From NCBI RefSeq assembly GCF_010015445.1, contig NC_053129.1, positions 16,567,249 to 16,631,248 on the forward strand: a stretch of 64,000 nt of DNA, read 5' to 3'. The position numbers and the translations under genes were made by a program. Every line of letters starts with the position of its first letter. Positions within the stretch are counted from its first letter, which is position 1. Positions 14,100 through 35,189 of the stretch are shown one piece after another. The notes beneath the pieces were generated by a model, which saw nothing but the letters and a program-made list of their open reading frames with translations, searched no databases and was not told the DNA's origin. Source of the stretch: Perca fluviatilis (taxonomy: Eukaryota > Chordata > Actinopteri > Perciformes > Percidae).

Positions 14100-14390
14100 A
14101 AACTGCGACGGCCCGTAACTTCGCTGTTTTGGTTCCCTCAAAAAAGCAACACTACCAGTACCAAACAGCAGACAGAAAAAGTTATTGACTAGCTGGTGAA
14201 CATAGTGAAACATTTAGCAGCTAAAGATTCAAATATTCCCCTCTGGAGTTGGTGGAGATCAAAACAGAGCTAAAAGAAGAGTGAATATTGGACTTAAATT
14301 TGTCAGGAGGCCAGAAACATGATTCCAAATAAATGTTCATTTTGCTGCCCCCAAGAGGCCAAAAATCAATTAGTGCAGGTTTAAGGGAAT
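14100..14390 (-). repeat. Teleost interspersed repeat, copy B (reverse orientation)
   Basis: On the minus strand: TTTTAGCTCTGTTTTGATCT, CCACCAACTCCAGAGGGGAA, CTAAATGTTTCACTATGTTC and ACCAGCTAGTC, as in copies A and C. The GGCCTCTTGGGGGCAGC edge also matches copy A. Confidence 0.6.
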
Positions 14391-14394
14391 AAAA

Positions 14395-15619
14395 AAAAAA
14401 AGTGGCTCTGAAAAATCTGGAGAAGAGATTTTCCTCATCAGCATATAGCTGGGAAATCAACACTACAGCAGCTTCTGCAACTGTGTTTTATTAAGGTGAA
14501 GATTGTGTGAAAGTGATAAAACAGTGTGAGACAAAACAATCCTGAGAGTGGAAGCTTCTATATGTGGCGGACCAGATGGAGAAAGATAAAAGAAAGGCAC
14601 AGAGCAGGAACGCAGAGGACAAATAGAAATTGAGAAACAGAAAAACAGGCCAGTGATCCCCAACAAGCCGAGACTAATGACAGCAACAAAGTTGGTGATA
14701 AGATTGAGGTGGAGTAAAGAGACAAAGGAAAGACTTTGTGGTGGAAGAGAAAGAGCGTGCTCAGCAATATGGATCCATAGCCCAGGGTTAGTGAAGACAG
14801 AGAGAACTCTTCATCAGCACCTCGAATGCTGCCGATATCGCTGAGTCATCATCGCCCGGATACAGAGCTGCAGGATAAAAAAAAAAAAAACAACCTCTAA
14901 CATCATCGTCTCCATTATCACTCATCGGCCTTGTCGTTATGACTACACAAGATAAAATCTCTTATGTCTATCACTCAATATTAAAGCAAGCAACATATTC
15001 ACTTTAATTTACTTTTTTAATCAAACTGTTGGTGGAGTTCATCCCTTTTCTTCCCAAAGCCTATAGGGAGACGCCGGGAGCTGTTGGGCATCTTTCCCAG
15101 CGCCAGCCTCACACCTGCCCCTGGCAAAAACAAAATAACTATGCAAAACTCTCTTTCGCTCTTGCGGGCTCCCTCTCCTTTCTTGTTTCCTCTTTCAGTT
15201 TTTAATTAAACAGAAGTAAAGGGCTGAGAAAACCTGCTACTAATTACACAGCCGCTGCCTCTCTCTCCCTCTCTTTCCCTTTCCTAGTTTCTCCTCTCCT
15301 CTCCTGTCCCTTCACTTCTCTTCTCTCTGCCTTCCCTCCTCTCTGAGCTGGGCTGGAGCTCCGCCAACAGCCTGTGGAATCACTTACCAGCTACCACCAT
15401 GGGGGAGAAGACAGACACATGACGACACACACAAACACACACACACACACACAAAGAATTACATGTGCACAGGCCCAAACAAACTCGTTGACAAGTCAAA
15501 AACGCAGACTTGCAAACACACACACAGGTCACACTCAAGACTTCCTGACACGCTCGTGCTTACCCATTTAGCGCCTTTGCTTTCCCACTGTTGCTGTGTG
15601 TGTGTCTGTGTGAGTGTGT

Positions 15620-15656
<37 letters not shown>

Positions 15657-17165
15657 GCAGGCACAAGGGTGATCAGCTCCCTAATGAGAGGGAACAGTAA
15701 TCATATTTCACACTGGCACAAACACAATCACAACATCTGTATCTACTGTGGCCCGCCCTCTCATTCCTCTCCCCCCTTTTCACCAATGCACAGTAGCTTC
15801 CCTCTCCTCTCTTCCCCCCACCCCCATCTTTCACCTCAATTCCCTGCCTCCCCTTCCATCCTCTCTCCATCATGTTCTCCAGCTTTCTATCACTTCCTTT
15901 TCTTATTCTTCTCCTCTGTCCTCTCTTTTCCTGTATGGAGTGATAAAGCAGGCATTGAATACAAAGAGACAGAAAGCTTGAGACTGACACCCCCGTCACC
16001 CTTACTCCACTTTGCTTCATCTCTCCCTGTATCTCCCATCATCAAACTATGTATCTCTTTCCCCCTTTTTTATCCTCGTTCTCCTTTTCATCTTAATACA
16101 GCACAGTCTTATTTTGTGCTTTCAGGGGGGGGGGGGCGGCAGCAGCGACACTGTAATTTAACAACGGTTCTTCCAATCCATCACATGGGCAATGTACTCA
16201 CACCGCTGCCATGCATCACCTGCAGGCGAGTGTGCATTTGTGGCTGTGGTGTGTTTGAGTAAGAGAGAGGCAAAAGAGGGAATCAGTAGAAAGCAAAAGG
16301 AGCAAAAGAGGGAAAAAGAGGGGGAGACAGAGAGAAAGAAGGGGAGAAAATGATGGCAGGTATAACGCAGAGTGTAATATATAGGCAAGGAGTCATATCC
16401 ACAGAGGAAACACAATAATGGCTCTGAGCAGTGGGGGACAGAGAAGGGAGTGATAAAAACAGGAGTGGTAGCATGATGATATGAGGTAGAGAGTGAGCAC
16501 ATAGAGACATGCAGCTTTAGCTAAAGTAGCTGGACAGCAGGAATAGGCGGGACACAGAAGCCCCCTCTGCCGCAATCAAGCCTCTGTCACCATCTGGACG
16601 CCATTTTAAAACCATCAGCTCAGGCTCCCCATGTAAACAAGGGCACGACCCCAAACATGCTCCCCTCACTAAATGGGCATTTTCTGGCAGCTGCAGACCC
16701 AAAAATGGCTGACCTTGTAGGGTGAGGATTGGAGCCAGAATGGCTAACTGACTGTATTACAGAGGAGGGTGTTCTGTTATTCATCACTGCAACATTTGTG
16801 ACTGTGTACAAAAGATGTTAGGTTGTCATTTATCCAAAATGTGTTAGCAGCAGTGAGTTCAGCGCTCCAACACCCCCAGAATGGCTGACTTTAAGCAAAT
16901 TGGGATGGTGTGCTGGCTCGAATAAATTTTACATTTGCTCCAATCTGGAGACAAATAGGCAAGATAAAGGGAAGATGTGATGGATTATCAGTACAACTTA
17001 ATAAATCACAGATTTTTTTTAATGCAGAAGCACGTAGCTACTTATTTGTATGGACATAATAATCATGGAAATTAAGTTAACATTAATTAAAAGTGGAACC
17101 TAATCTTAGATTTTTATGCAGCCTGAATCTTAATGTTGGATTCTTTCCATTTAAACAGTAATAAC
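14395..17165. other. Intergenic sequence with short repeats
   Basis: (CA)n at 15429-15453, (GT)n at 15596-15653, a CT-rich tract at 15750-15930 and a G10 run at 16126. The stretch 15050-15290 looks unique and could be a regulatory block. No exon recognised. Confidence 0.4.
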
Positions 17166-17168
17166 AGT

Positions 17169-17504
17169 CAGGGCTGCAACTAACAATTAGTTTTTATATG
17201 GATTAATCTGATGATGATTTCACGATAATGATGTGGTCCATAAAATGTAAAAAATGGGGGAAAAGTATCATCACAATCACAATTTATCAAAGCCCAAGTT
17301 GATGTCATCGAATTGTCTGGTTTTTTTTGTGTTTTTTTTTACTAACAGCTCAAAATCCAGAGATATTTAATGTACAAGAGGACTGGGAAAACTGGCTAAT
17401 ATTCATATTTGAGAAGTTAGAACAAATAACCTAAAAGCTGTTAAAAAGTTGATTAATTTTCACAATCAACTAATTGATTGATTTGACTTATAGCTTCAGC
17501 TCCA
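17169..17504 (+). mobile_element. hAT-like MITE (CAGGGCTGCAACTAAC)
   Basis: The left end CAGGGCTGCAACTAACAATT and the internal GATTAATCTGATGATGATTT, GTCCATAAAATG and CAAAGCCCAAGTTGATGTC match a very common teleost hAT-type non-autonomous element. The right end (AACTAATTGATTGATTTGAC ... AGCTTCAGCTC) is the degraded inverted copy. Confidence 0.75.
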
Positions 17505-17741
17505 ATGACGGTTAAAAAGGAATTTAGTTTAGTGACATACACTCATCTCACTATGCAAAAATGTAAATTCTTGCTATTACAGGCCAATAAAACAGATCAA
17601 ACTTTTTCTTTAAAATAAGCATTAGCAATTGTTGCCGTTCCACTAACAGGTTAATTTTAATTGACAATTAGATTAACACAAACAATTAAGGAAACATGGA
17701 TGGCAGATTATTGAGAATTATGATGTGCTTACATGGGTGAG

Positions 17742-18011
<270 letters not shown>

Positions 18012-18066
18012 CAAAATTATTTTACCCACAAGATAAAAACTATGAGGGAGAAGAACCTGCCACAAA

Positions 18067-18187
<121 letters not shown>

Positions 18188-18546
18188 ATAAGGTGAAATC
18201 TATGGACTGACATACATGGCTAAAGACCAGTGTGGGGGAAGGGGTGTGTCGTCAAAAGGTTGATGGTATCTTCGGTTGATCACACATTTTAGCAGTAAAT
18301 CGTAAAGTGCAACACTTTTCAAAACTTAAAAATAAAAAATCAGTGTTAACAAATTCTACATATTGACTCAAGGTCCACACTACTGTAGATTTTAGCTTTT
18401 TTTTAGCTTTTCAACCTAATCACTAATGACAGCTGAAAACTCCATCAGCTGATGAACTGCCACGAGATAAGCTCCGGAAAAAGACTAGTAAGTGGACGTT
18501 TTCAAAGTCGAGAATGAACTTGTAACTCAAATACATATTTCATGAT

Positions 18547-18548
<2 letters not shown>

Positions 18549-18639
<91 letters not shown>
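18549..18639 (+). repeat. (AT)n microsatellite, about 90 bp
   Basis: Pure alternating AT, self-complementary, able to extrude as a cruciform. A smaller A24 plus (TA)n lies at 18885-18925. Confidence 0.95.
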
Positions 18640-18640
<1 letters not shown>

Positions 18641-18891
18641 AAGTCTGAAATAGAATCAGACCTGAAGCATTAAAATAGAGAAGTTGACTATAAAGCTGTG
18701 GCACAGGCTTCAACTTTATACATTGAATACAACACTGCCCCCCTCTGGGATAAACCTTTACACTGCAGTATTTATAATGGTACAAAACGGGGAGTAATTG
18801 TAACTTGGATTGTAGTTAAATGAGAGTGTTACTTAGGAATTTAGATCCTGTAAATTCATCCAACCATGTACATAAGCTGTCTATTAAAAAA

Positions 18892-18924
<33 letters not shown>

Positions 18925-18929
18925 TACAC

Positions 18930-19490
18930 AATGAAATGCATCCAATTTCTGTGTGTATGCATCCGACAAATAAAAAACATCACCATAACCTAATACAGTT
19001 ATTGTTCAAATGTCTTGACTCAGGTGAGTTTTGTGACCTTGTTTTACTCGGAATAATGTCACACGATTATATATAATCGCTAATTTTGATGTAACCATTT
19101 CCACATATCTAACACTAATATAATAAAAAAATATTGAAGTCATCCATTGGGATAGAGGAGTAAAGGAGAAAGTAAGGAGTAAGAGAAAGGAAATACGAAA
19201 CCATTGCCAAGAATGTATTTGTTTTTCCTAAGCTTTCACATGTTGTGGTCTTCCTCAGTACATGGTGTTTGCTAAGTTTCAGACTAATTCTGTTTACTGA
19301 GTTTACTGTGAAAGATCCATAATGAGAACTCAAGATGCTCTAGAAATAGTTTGTAAGTGGACCTTGAGGGAGGATGTTTTAATGTGACAAAGTAAAGCTG
19401 CTTCCAGAGGATACACTTATGCTAAAAGGTTTTTACACCAACATCACCATTCCTTTTTCCCTTCCTAACTTTCTCTCTCTGGTTGTCAGT
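18930..19490. other. Intergenic sequence, no gene recognised
   Basis: AT-rich; the part from 19200 to 19380 (GCTTTCACATGTTGTGGTC, GTGGACCTTGAGGGAGG) resembles the degraded repeat near 6540-6700 in reverse. Confidence 0.35.
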
Positions 19491-19805
19491 GTGTTTCCCT
19501 TGCTGCTCCTCTTTAAGTGGCTGTGATTGACAGGGGGGCTATATCCATGCAATATCAGCCAGCGCACGTTCCTATTCCCTCCTGGAGCCTTCATCCACCG
19601 GCCAAATTAACCTTCCGTGCCAACGGGAGGGGGCCCTGCGTGGGCCAATCAGCAGGTGATTAGGCCGGGGGTGGGAGGGGTGAGGGGTCACCGCGATGGG
19701 GCCATCGCAAGCCTGATTGGTTTCAATCAGTAGCCAGCCGCAAGGACAGCTGGGAGCTGAGCCGCAGTGAGCGCTAATCAACGCGTCCCACAGTGAGGCA
19801 TGAAC
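19491..19805. other. GC-rich unique block, candidate regulatory element
   Basis: A locally GC-rich block in AT-rich surroundings, with no simple repeat, two CCAATCA/GATTGG-type words (19645 and 19714 regions) and no supportable exon. It abuts an (AC)n array at 19815-19850. Confidence 0.4.
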
Positions 19806-19811
19806 AGTCAC

Positions 19812-19852
<41 letters not shown>

Positions 19853-20016
19853 TTGATGTTGGTGTATACACAGTGACAACACAGACATCACTGTGTGCAC
19901 ACATTCACACAGAGACAAGAAACACACAAATACACACAGCAAGACATGGGAAGCAGAAATGAACAGCCAAGACCACAACAGATAAACAGAAAATCCCATA
20001 ATGGAAAAGCAGAGGG

Positions 20017-20021
<5 letters not shown>

Positions 20022-20098
<77 letters not shown>
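20022..20098 (+). repeat. (GA)n microsatellite, about 76 bp
   Basis: Pure GA; homopurine-homopyrimidine tracts of this length can form triplex DNA. The Arg-Glu and Leu-Ser frames here are artefacts of it. Confidence 0.95.
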
Positions 20099-20099
20099 C

Positions 20100-21600
20100 G
20101 AGGCAGAGAGACATACTCAGAGCAACCACAGAATCTCACAGTACATTAAATTACTAATTGCATTGGATTCGTTAATTTGACCACTGGCACATCTGATAGG
20201 GGCCCGTGACATTGGTTAGCAATAATGCTCTGTCCTACAAACCACAACAACACCTCTTCTATGATGTCTCAAAAGTGGAACAATTCAGATTCTCTCTGCT
20301 ATGTCTGATGTTATGCTAATTCTTGTTCAAATCTCAGTAAAGCAGAGCATTGACTAATCACTGATCAGATGAGATGAGAGAAGTCACAAAGAGCATATTA
20401 TAATTCCTCTCCGGTGGGTTGAAAGTGGAGAAGACTGATCTGCTCTGGTTTCTATTTATGACAGTGAGTGTTACTGACTTCTCTGGGTAAGATCATTGAG
20501 AGGAATGTCTGAAGAGCTACAGGAGGAGTGTGTTGTACACTGTATTAACATTATGAGACTTGCTTTAGGTGATTTTTCCAAAGCCTTTGGAAATGTAAAA
20601 TGGTCAGCTTTTTGATGTTTGACCTTTTATGTCACTGTCCCATACAACATGCCACCGTTTTTCTCTTTTCTTTAACCTTCTCTTTTTACCCTACAAGTAA
20701 ACACAAAAATCAACAGCCCAAAATAAGGAACTGGAGAACAAGGAAGAGAAACATTTTTGAATTGGTTGGCCAGGCCCATGAGTCACGTTTAAATTGTTTA
20801 CAAAAGATACCAGGGACTCTTCTTTTGAAAACTTAATAGGTAACAGATAATCTGAAACTGAAGTTTTGATTAACTTTTTCCGCCTTCACAAGGTAATTAT
20901 ATCGAAGATGACAAGAGAAAAGAGTAATTTCAAAGAGCTGGCAATGTATTAATCATTTTCAAGGCTAATAACTACCTTTCCCTGACTATGGTTTGTGTGA
21001 CATGATCTGAACCCCTAGAGAGACACTAGCCTACACTGTATTATCATTATCATCACCATTATTACGTGTGATGCATTGTTATACTAATATAGCCTACTAT
21101 ATTAAGTTTAAAAATGTAAAATGCTGCTTACACAGTAAAGCATCAGTAATAATAAGAATAATATAATTTAACAGTCTGACAGGGTCCATTCTGCCATGTG
21201 ACCTACTGTAAAGTAGCCTACTTTCAGTTGTGATACGTTTTAGTATAGGCTACAATTTGCTTTTGTAGTAGCCTACTTGTGGTATTGCTATTTTTAATTG
21301 AAACATCGTAATACTTCGTTCCGCACTTAAAATATTTTTAACTTAAATATATTGGTCATATGCTACCTCTGTAGGCTACTTGACAAAATAAGCCATTAAA
21401 TCACATCAAATCAAATTACATAGGCTACAGGACAAGGCAAGCGAATCAAATGATCTTTTGTGCTGGAATTCCGACATTTTTCAATGTTTACTCGCTCTTT
21501 ATCATATTCCCATCAGTGGACACTCTTTAATTTAGCCTACGCCTAAATCAATCGTAAAAAGAGTAAGAAGTATAGAGGAGAAACAGCAGGATTCCCCTAG
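20100..21600. other. Intergenic region upstream of tmem63a
   Basis: No exon recognised. The stretch 20140-20240 looks unique. From 21000 on the sequence is AT-rich with many TAGCCTAC words. Confidence 0.4.
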
Positions 21601-21639
21601 GACTGATTACAACCCTGAGCACGAGACAGCCGTCTGATG

Positions 21640-21739
21640 CTGCAGCGTCTGCGCACACGCGGAACAGGGAGCGGTCATTCGAGTATTTACAGTATAGAAA
21701 GAAGTTCCATTCTCGCCGGAATAAAAGACAATCATACAG
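21640..21739 (+). other. tmem63a: Probable non-coding first exon and promoter region of tmem63a
   Basis: A good splice donor (ATACAG|GTAAGG) follows position 21739, and a matching acceptor (CCGCAG) ends at 22771, 25 nt before the tmem63a ATG. This suggests a 5' UTR exon ending at 21739 joined to 22772 across an intron of about 1 kb. The segment is locally CpG-richer than its surroundings and holds TGCGCACACGC (from 21650), which resembles an NRF1 site. The transcription start cannot be fixed from sequence, so the left boundary is nominal. Confidence 0.5.
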
Positions 21740-21906
21740 GTAAGGCAGTCTACATGACACATAGCCTACGCAGGCAAACCGGAAACGCGATTTGTGCCAT
21801 TTTCAGACAAGTTAATGAGGTTATGTTAGCGGATGTATGATGTTGACATAACGTTAGCCAGCTTGGCACATTTTTGCTTACCTCATTAGCATTAGCAAAC
21901 TTTTTT

Positions 21907-21962
21907 AGCTTCCACGTAACTTTTTGTGTAGCTATCTTGTGTACACAAGTTACGTGGAAGCT
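21907..21962. repeat. Perfect 16-bp inverted repeat (hairpin) in tmem63a intron 1
   Basis: AGCTTCCACGTAACTT (21907-21922) is followed after a 24-nt loop by its exact reverse complement (21947-21962). The loop contains the palindrome GTGTACAC. The right arm can also pair with the adjacent CCACGTA (21964-21970), giving an alternative short hairpin. It lies in the presumed first intron, about 170 bp after the first exon. Confidence 0.75.
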
Positions 21963-22796
21963 ACCACGTAGCTAACTCTTTGCTTTAGGTGTTCAGTACA
22001 ACACAATACTCTTTTGTTTGGCTTTAGCTTGAGACTGCTGACATGATAAGTGCCAATAACCGCTAGTGTGTTCAGGCAAACTGTCAACATAATAACAGCT
22101 GTTGGGGAAAATATGGGTTTCACTTTGTACTTCGTAGAGAAATGTCTCCAGTCAAACTAAGAGCTGACGGATTACATTGGACTAGTTGTCTGCTGAGCTG
22201 TGTTTTTTTCTCACTTTTAACGTCAGGGGTTAAGACAAAAGTCAGCGGTTACAGCATAACTTTACAGTACATTATAACTTTAGCTAAACTGCAGTGCGCC
22301 CGCGTGACTCAAAAGAACGAGGTGCACCAGGTGTGGCGCGAGGGCTTTTCTAATGACGAGTGACGAGTGGGATTAACACGGACTCCAGAACTGAAACCTG
22401 ACAAACCCAAACCTGACACACAACCAGACTGACAATTGGCTTATGTTTGCTTCCGGCCATAACAAAAAAATTATACTGTAGAAAATTAAAAACCACAGTC
22501 GTAATTATGATGATACATGTCTTTCAAAATAAAGTAGTATACTGTTGGTTGGACGAAATAAGCAATTTGAAGACGTCACCTGGGCTTTTGGAAACTGTTA
22601 CCTATATTTGTCAGTATTTTCAGACATTTTATCAACAATTAATCAAAAGAAATATATATAAATATTATATAATCTAATATATTAAATATTTTGATCCCTG
22701 TGGGAGCAGCTTTTGCTCTGGGAGGCAGTTTCTTAATATATAGCCTAATACTATATCATCAATCTCCGCAGACAAACTGCTGGTTCCACTACAGTG

Positions 22797-30743
<7,947 letters not shown>

Positions 30744-30831
30744 TTCAGCTTATCTCAACACTGAGTCAAAGCTTTGGAGTCAGGATGCCCACAACTCCTG
30801 ATCGGAAATCTGCTTCCTTCACAATTATTTC

Positions 30832-31224
30832 TAGCCTGGTTCACGAAACTCAGATCAAACTGTTAAACTGGGCAGTGCTAATCAGATACCAATCAAGATT
30901 CTGTGACATTATTGCCTATTTCCCGCTTAAAATGTTTTTAGAAAAGACATTTTACTGTAATGTTTAGCTGTAATTTGAGAAAGTTTGTGACCAGGCCGCC
31001 ATTTTTTTGCCTGCTTGAAAACGGACCAAGCACCGCCCCAACTTTCATGTGTCACTCAGCGCTATGTCACACGTTTCGTTGCTCCGATAGGTTGTAGGTC
31101 TATCCAATTGCGTCCAGAGGCATTTTGGTCTGCACCCTTATTAACGCCCCTTGGAAATCGAAAATTAACTGAGAGGTTTCATACTAATGCACATTTGTGA
31201 ATTAGTCTGGCAATGCCAGGCTAA
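30832..31224 (+). mobile_element. MITE-like element in the tmem63a 3' region (TAGCCTGG termini)
   Basis: The block starts TAGCCTGGTTCACGAAAC and ends GTCTGGCAATGCCAGGCTAA, whose reverse complement TTAGCCTGGCATTGCC matches the start, so it has short terminal inverted repeats. It begins about 90 bp after the tmem63a stop codon and is probably transcribed as part of the 3' UTR. It has no coding capacity. The superfamily is not certain. Confidence 0.6.
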
Positions 31225-33750
31225 GAAGAAAGGAGAGAAAAATCTCCAGATGGTACTACAGAAGAATGTGCAAAAGATTACAAAGACCTGCACTGTGCCA
31301 CCCAACACAAGTCCCACTTTCTTACCTTCATTTAAATTGCCTTCTACAGGAAAGAAGGTAAATATGAATGTGCTGAGAAATCTGAATTAGTTACATATGT
31401 ATAGGTGTATTTTCTGTATGAGACCTCTCAATCACCAAGGTATGTTTAGCCAAAACCTGCCATTTCAAACAAGCCATTATGTTTGTGAAAAAAACAACTT
31501 TATAATTTATTCATTGCACATGTTGAAGCTGATTATGCAAGTTTCACCAGAACAAGACAATCAAGCCAAGTCAGCAACACTGATGCCAAAGAGGTGGACA
31601 AGCAGAACTTTCTGTTTGTTACTTGTTGTCTAGATTTTGTTCCAGTTTAGATTTCTTCACAGTGCCTTTTTTGATGCCAGATGACAACACCTGCCAAGGG
31701 AATAACTTATTGCCTTATGTTCATGATGCACTTTCTGTATCAAGAGAGGCCTGTTTGGTGTTACTAACACAAGAAGTTAATGTTGGCTTTTGTAATATGA
31801 CAAGAGAACACACATGTATTTCAGTATTGCAGGAGATTTGCACCCACAACTTTTTATTTAAATCACATATGGCAATGGTTAGAGCTATTATTTTCTGTTT
31901 TTGTTTCAGATAAGACAATCATGTTGTTCCATTAATGAAGGAACGTTTTAAACAGGTCAACGTTTTTTGTATTTAAGTTACTTTGAAGTTATGTTTTTGC
32001 AGCTTTTTTAAATGTGCATTTTAACAAGGAGCTAAATCCTAAAGGCAAATGTGTAACTTTAATAAGAGTGTTGAAGTTTAGCAGATAAAATGTCTTCAGA
32101 TTGCATGTTAAGAGAAACTCAGACTTTGTAGCTTTGTATTTGGTGATTTAAATGTAAATATGAAACAATCTTACATGCTGTTTTTAAATACAAACGGGAA
32201 CAACTTTACTGTTATGAGCGTCTCTTGTCATTGGGTGGCACTGTTGAGCTACAGTGCCATAGCTTAACCTCTGAAATATTCATTCAGCTGTGGAAAAAGG
32301 ACAAATGCACAGTGTTGCATTGAGGATTTCTAACTTATTTTGACATTGGTATGAGCCAGTTTACTGGGCGACAATTCCAGTAGCTCCACCTCCTCACCTG
32401 ATCTTTCACTATTGTCTGTTCCCTTTCCTTTGGCTTCCTCTTTCCCTGCCCTTTACCCTTTCTCACCACGGTACCTGCCTCAGCTGAGCAAGACCTCTAT
32501 TGTCATTTGAGGACTTTTAGCAAGCTGTAGTGATTAGCACAGTTGTTAAATATGGTTAATGAGGTGCTAAGCTAACATATATAGGTTATTAGCCGCAGAA
32601 AGAAGGGTTTTGACCGTTGGACGAGAATCAGTGTACCTTAATGGAGCCTCACACTAGTTCTTGAAAACTCAGGAACAGTAGCTATTGAAGTGTTCCTTAA
32701 TAGCTTAACAACAAACGAGTACTTCCTGGCTCAAGTATCTGACACATCCCCTTCCCCGGCTTTATTATTTGCCTATATGTGCACATTTACAGGCCCTACA
32801 TCTAAATACATAGAAGTCACAATGTACTAAAGACATTCTTAAAACCATCACATTTTAGCTGCTGCTAATAACTTCATATTTAGATACTGGTCACACATTT
32901 AAAGATTGTTTATAAAGAGACCTTGACAAATTACATTTAAACTTTTTTCATAGCAATATACATTTTGTACGATCTGAGTGCACAAAGGTTATTGACTCTG
33001 CTTTACCACTGTCGGACGAAGATTAAGCATTACAAAACAATCTCACTTGTTCAGTCTTTAGTCTTTCTCAAGGTGTGTGTGTGTTGTGAGCAAGACACTG
33101 TTCTTAACAGTGTGCTGAAAGTGATAGGAAAAACTCACAATACAGCCTGATTTTTGATGGAAATCTAATCATCACACAAACCTAAACTGCATGATTTCTA
33201 TGGAAACAGACTTTGAGACAAATTTGAACAGACATACTGTACCTCAACAAAGTCACATGAGAAAGCTGCACAGGGTCAGGATGCGGGGGCACTAACAACT
33301 TGCAGATATCCTCATGCGCGTCCAAAGATGAGCTGGGGAAGAGATGAGTGTTTTATATTAGACACCTGATATATTGTCTGTGGGTTGTGTGTGTATGAAA
33401 TATGTGTTTAATGCACTTGCTGTTACAGAAGACTATCTACTGTGAGCTCATTGGAACAGGAATAATGTGGATGTTAAGAATGCAGGAGCCTGGGAAGCAG
33501 CTCTGTCTACCAGCAGCAGCCAGAACTTGTGTACAGCTTTCCAAAACCCAAATCCAAACTTTGACCCGATGTTAAACACACCACAAATTAACTGGCTCAG
33601 CTTCAGCCCACGTGGTTCTGGGCTTCTAGTAATGGGTGTGTGAAAGTCTGATCTTAAGTTTGATCCAATTACATGCAAACTGGGAGCGGTTTGTGGCATC
33701 ATGTTCAAACATCTCACTCAGATGTTGTCATAGACATAAGAACAATGCTC
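31225..33750. other. Downstream region of tmem63a, probable 3' UTR plus intergenic DNA
   Basis: There is no ORF with family character. No canonical AATAAA was found in the first 1.5 kb after the tmem63a stop, only weak variants such as AATACA near 32188, so the transcript end is unknown. The rest is AT-rich unique-looking sequence. Confidence 0.4.
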
Positions 33751-33759
33751 TACACTCAG

Positions 33760-34396
33760 ACACTTAAAGCGATGCTCCAGTTTAAAAAAAAAACAACTGT
33801 CGAAATGCACCAGAGGCTGCATCGTCCTTACCTTCAGTCTCTCGCGTGGTACAAGATCCAAAAATGCTGGATCCTTTCCCATAATGCTTGATAGATTATT
33901 TTCTCTCTTTTCCTGTCAAATGACACCAGTCTCTATTGCTGGCTCTTCTGTTAAAAACAAAATGGAGTCCCAAGCCTACTTTGAGATAACCCAGATGACA
34001 TCATCAGACACATTTGTGTGGTAAATGGTGGTTAATTAAGTATAATATAGGCAATATAAAAATATTAATTATTCATTTATTATCCGAGAATTGTTGAATT
34101 GTATGCTTGCCTGTACACAAATTTCACATGTTTGCATATCTTTGTTTTTGATTAAAGAAACAAGGTGTTAATATGTAAGCTTTTTGAGATGCTGGTAGGT
34201 GGATTTTATTACCTTCAGATAGAGCCAGGCTAACTGTTTACCCCTGCTTCCAGTATTTGTGCTAAGCTAAGCTAAGAGGTTGCTGGCAGTAGCTTCATAT
34301 TTAGCACAGACATGAGAGTGATATTAATCTTCTTATCAAACTCTGCGCAAGAAAGCAAATAAGCATATTTTCCATAATGTTGAACTATTCCTTTAC
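33760..34396 (+). repeat. Teleost interspersed repeat, degraded (copy 1)
   Basis: The part from 34219 (CCAGGCTAACTG, then GCTAAGCTAAGCTAAGAGG, ACATGAGAGTGATATTAATC, GCAAGAAAGC) to TTGAACTATTCCTTTA near 34396 is shared with a second copy at 56011-56150. This wording is typical of a high-copy non-autonomous element in teleosts. The left boundary is uncertain. Confidence 0.55.
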
Positions 34397-35060
34397 AGAG
34401 TTCTGACCAAGATGTAAGCAGGAGATTTAACAGTGGAAAAAAATTTACCAAATATTAACGAGACACTTTTTCCTCAAACATATCATTGGCATTTCTGTAC
34501 TGAAATTTCTTGTTACTTGCTGGCCGACACATACACTGATACAGATATATCTGCAACAAGCTAAAATTGGCCACTATGTAAACCTAGCCAATTTATGTAT
34601 ATGTATATTCGTCTATTCCTAATCCAATCTAAAGTGAAAGTGTGGATACTAGATAGCTTTGGAAAACACAGAGAAGTGAATAAGGGGAGTTTTAAGGAAA
34701 GATAATGTTTTGAAATTTGAGGAAAAGAGATAAAACCTATTGATGATAATTACTGGTTTCAAGCGGTTTGTTGGCACCCCAGGTCAATTGAAATATCAGT
34801 AATTTAGCCTGTAAGGTATTCCTAGTTTACACAACACGCCCCTTCTCCGGATCAACATATATTTATCCAGTGTTAATCAAAACCCTCTGTGTTTGTGTGT
34901 AGGTGTGCAAACCACTGAACTCAGTGCCCTCTATGCATTCCTGGTATTGTTGTCATCTGTGCTTTTGTATACCACAGACACTATTATTTAGTCACTTCAC
35001 TCCCTTTTTCTCAGTATTCACATAATTCTGCACTCCCAGGCCACTGAACCTAAGAAAGAG

Positions 35061-35189
<129 letters not shown>

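Noticed and set aside
15591..16262. 223-residue plus-strand frame
   Set aside because: It begins in a GT array and continues through a CT-rich tract, giving Ser/Pro/Leu-rich translation without homology.
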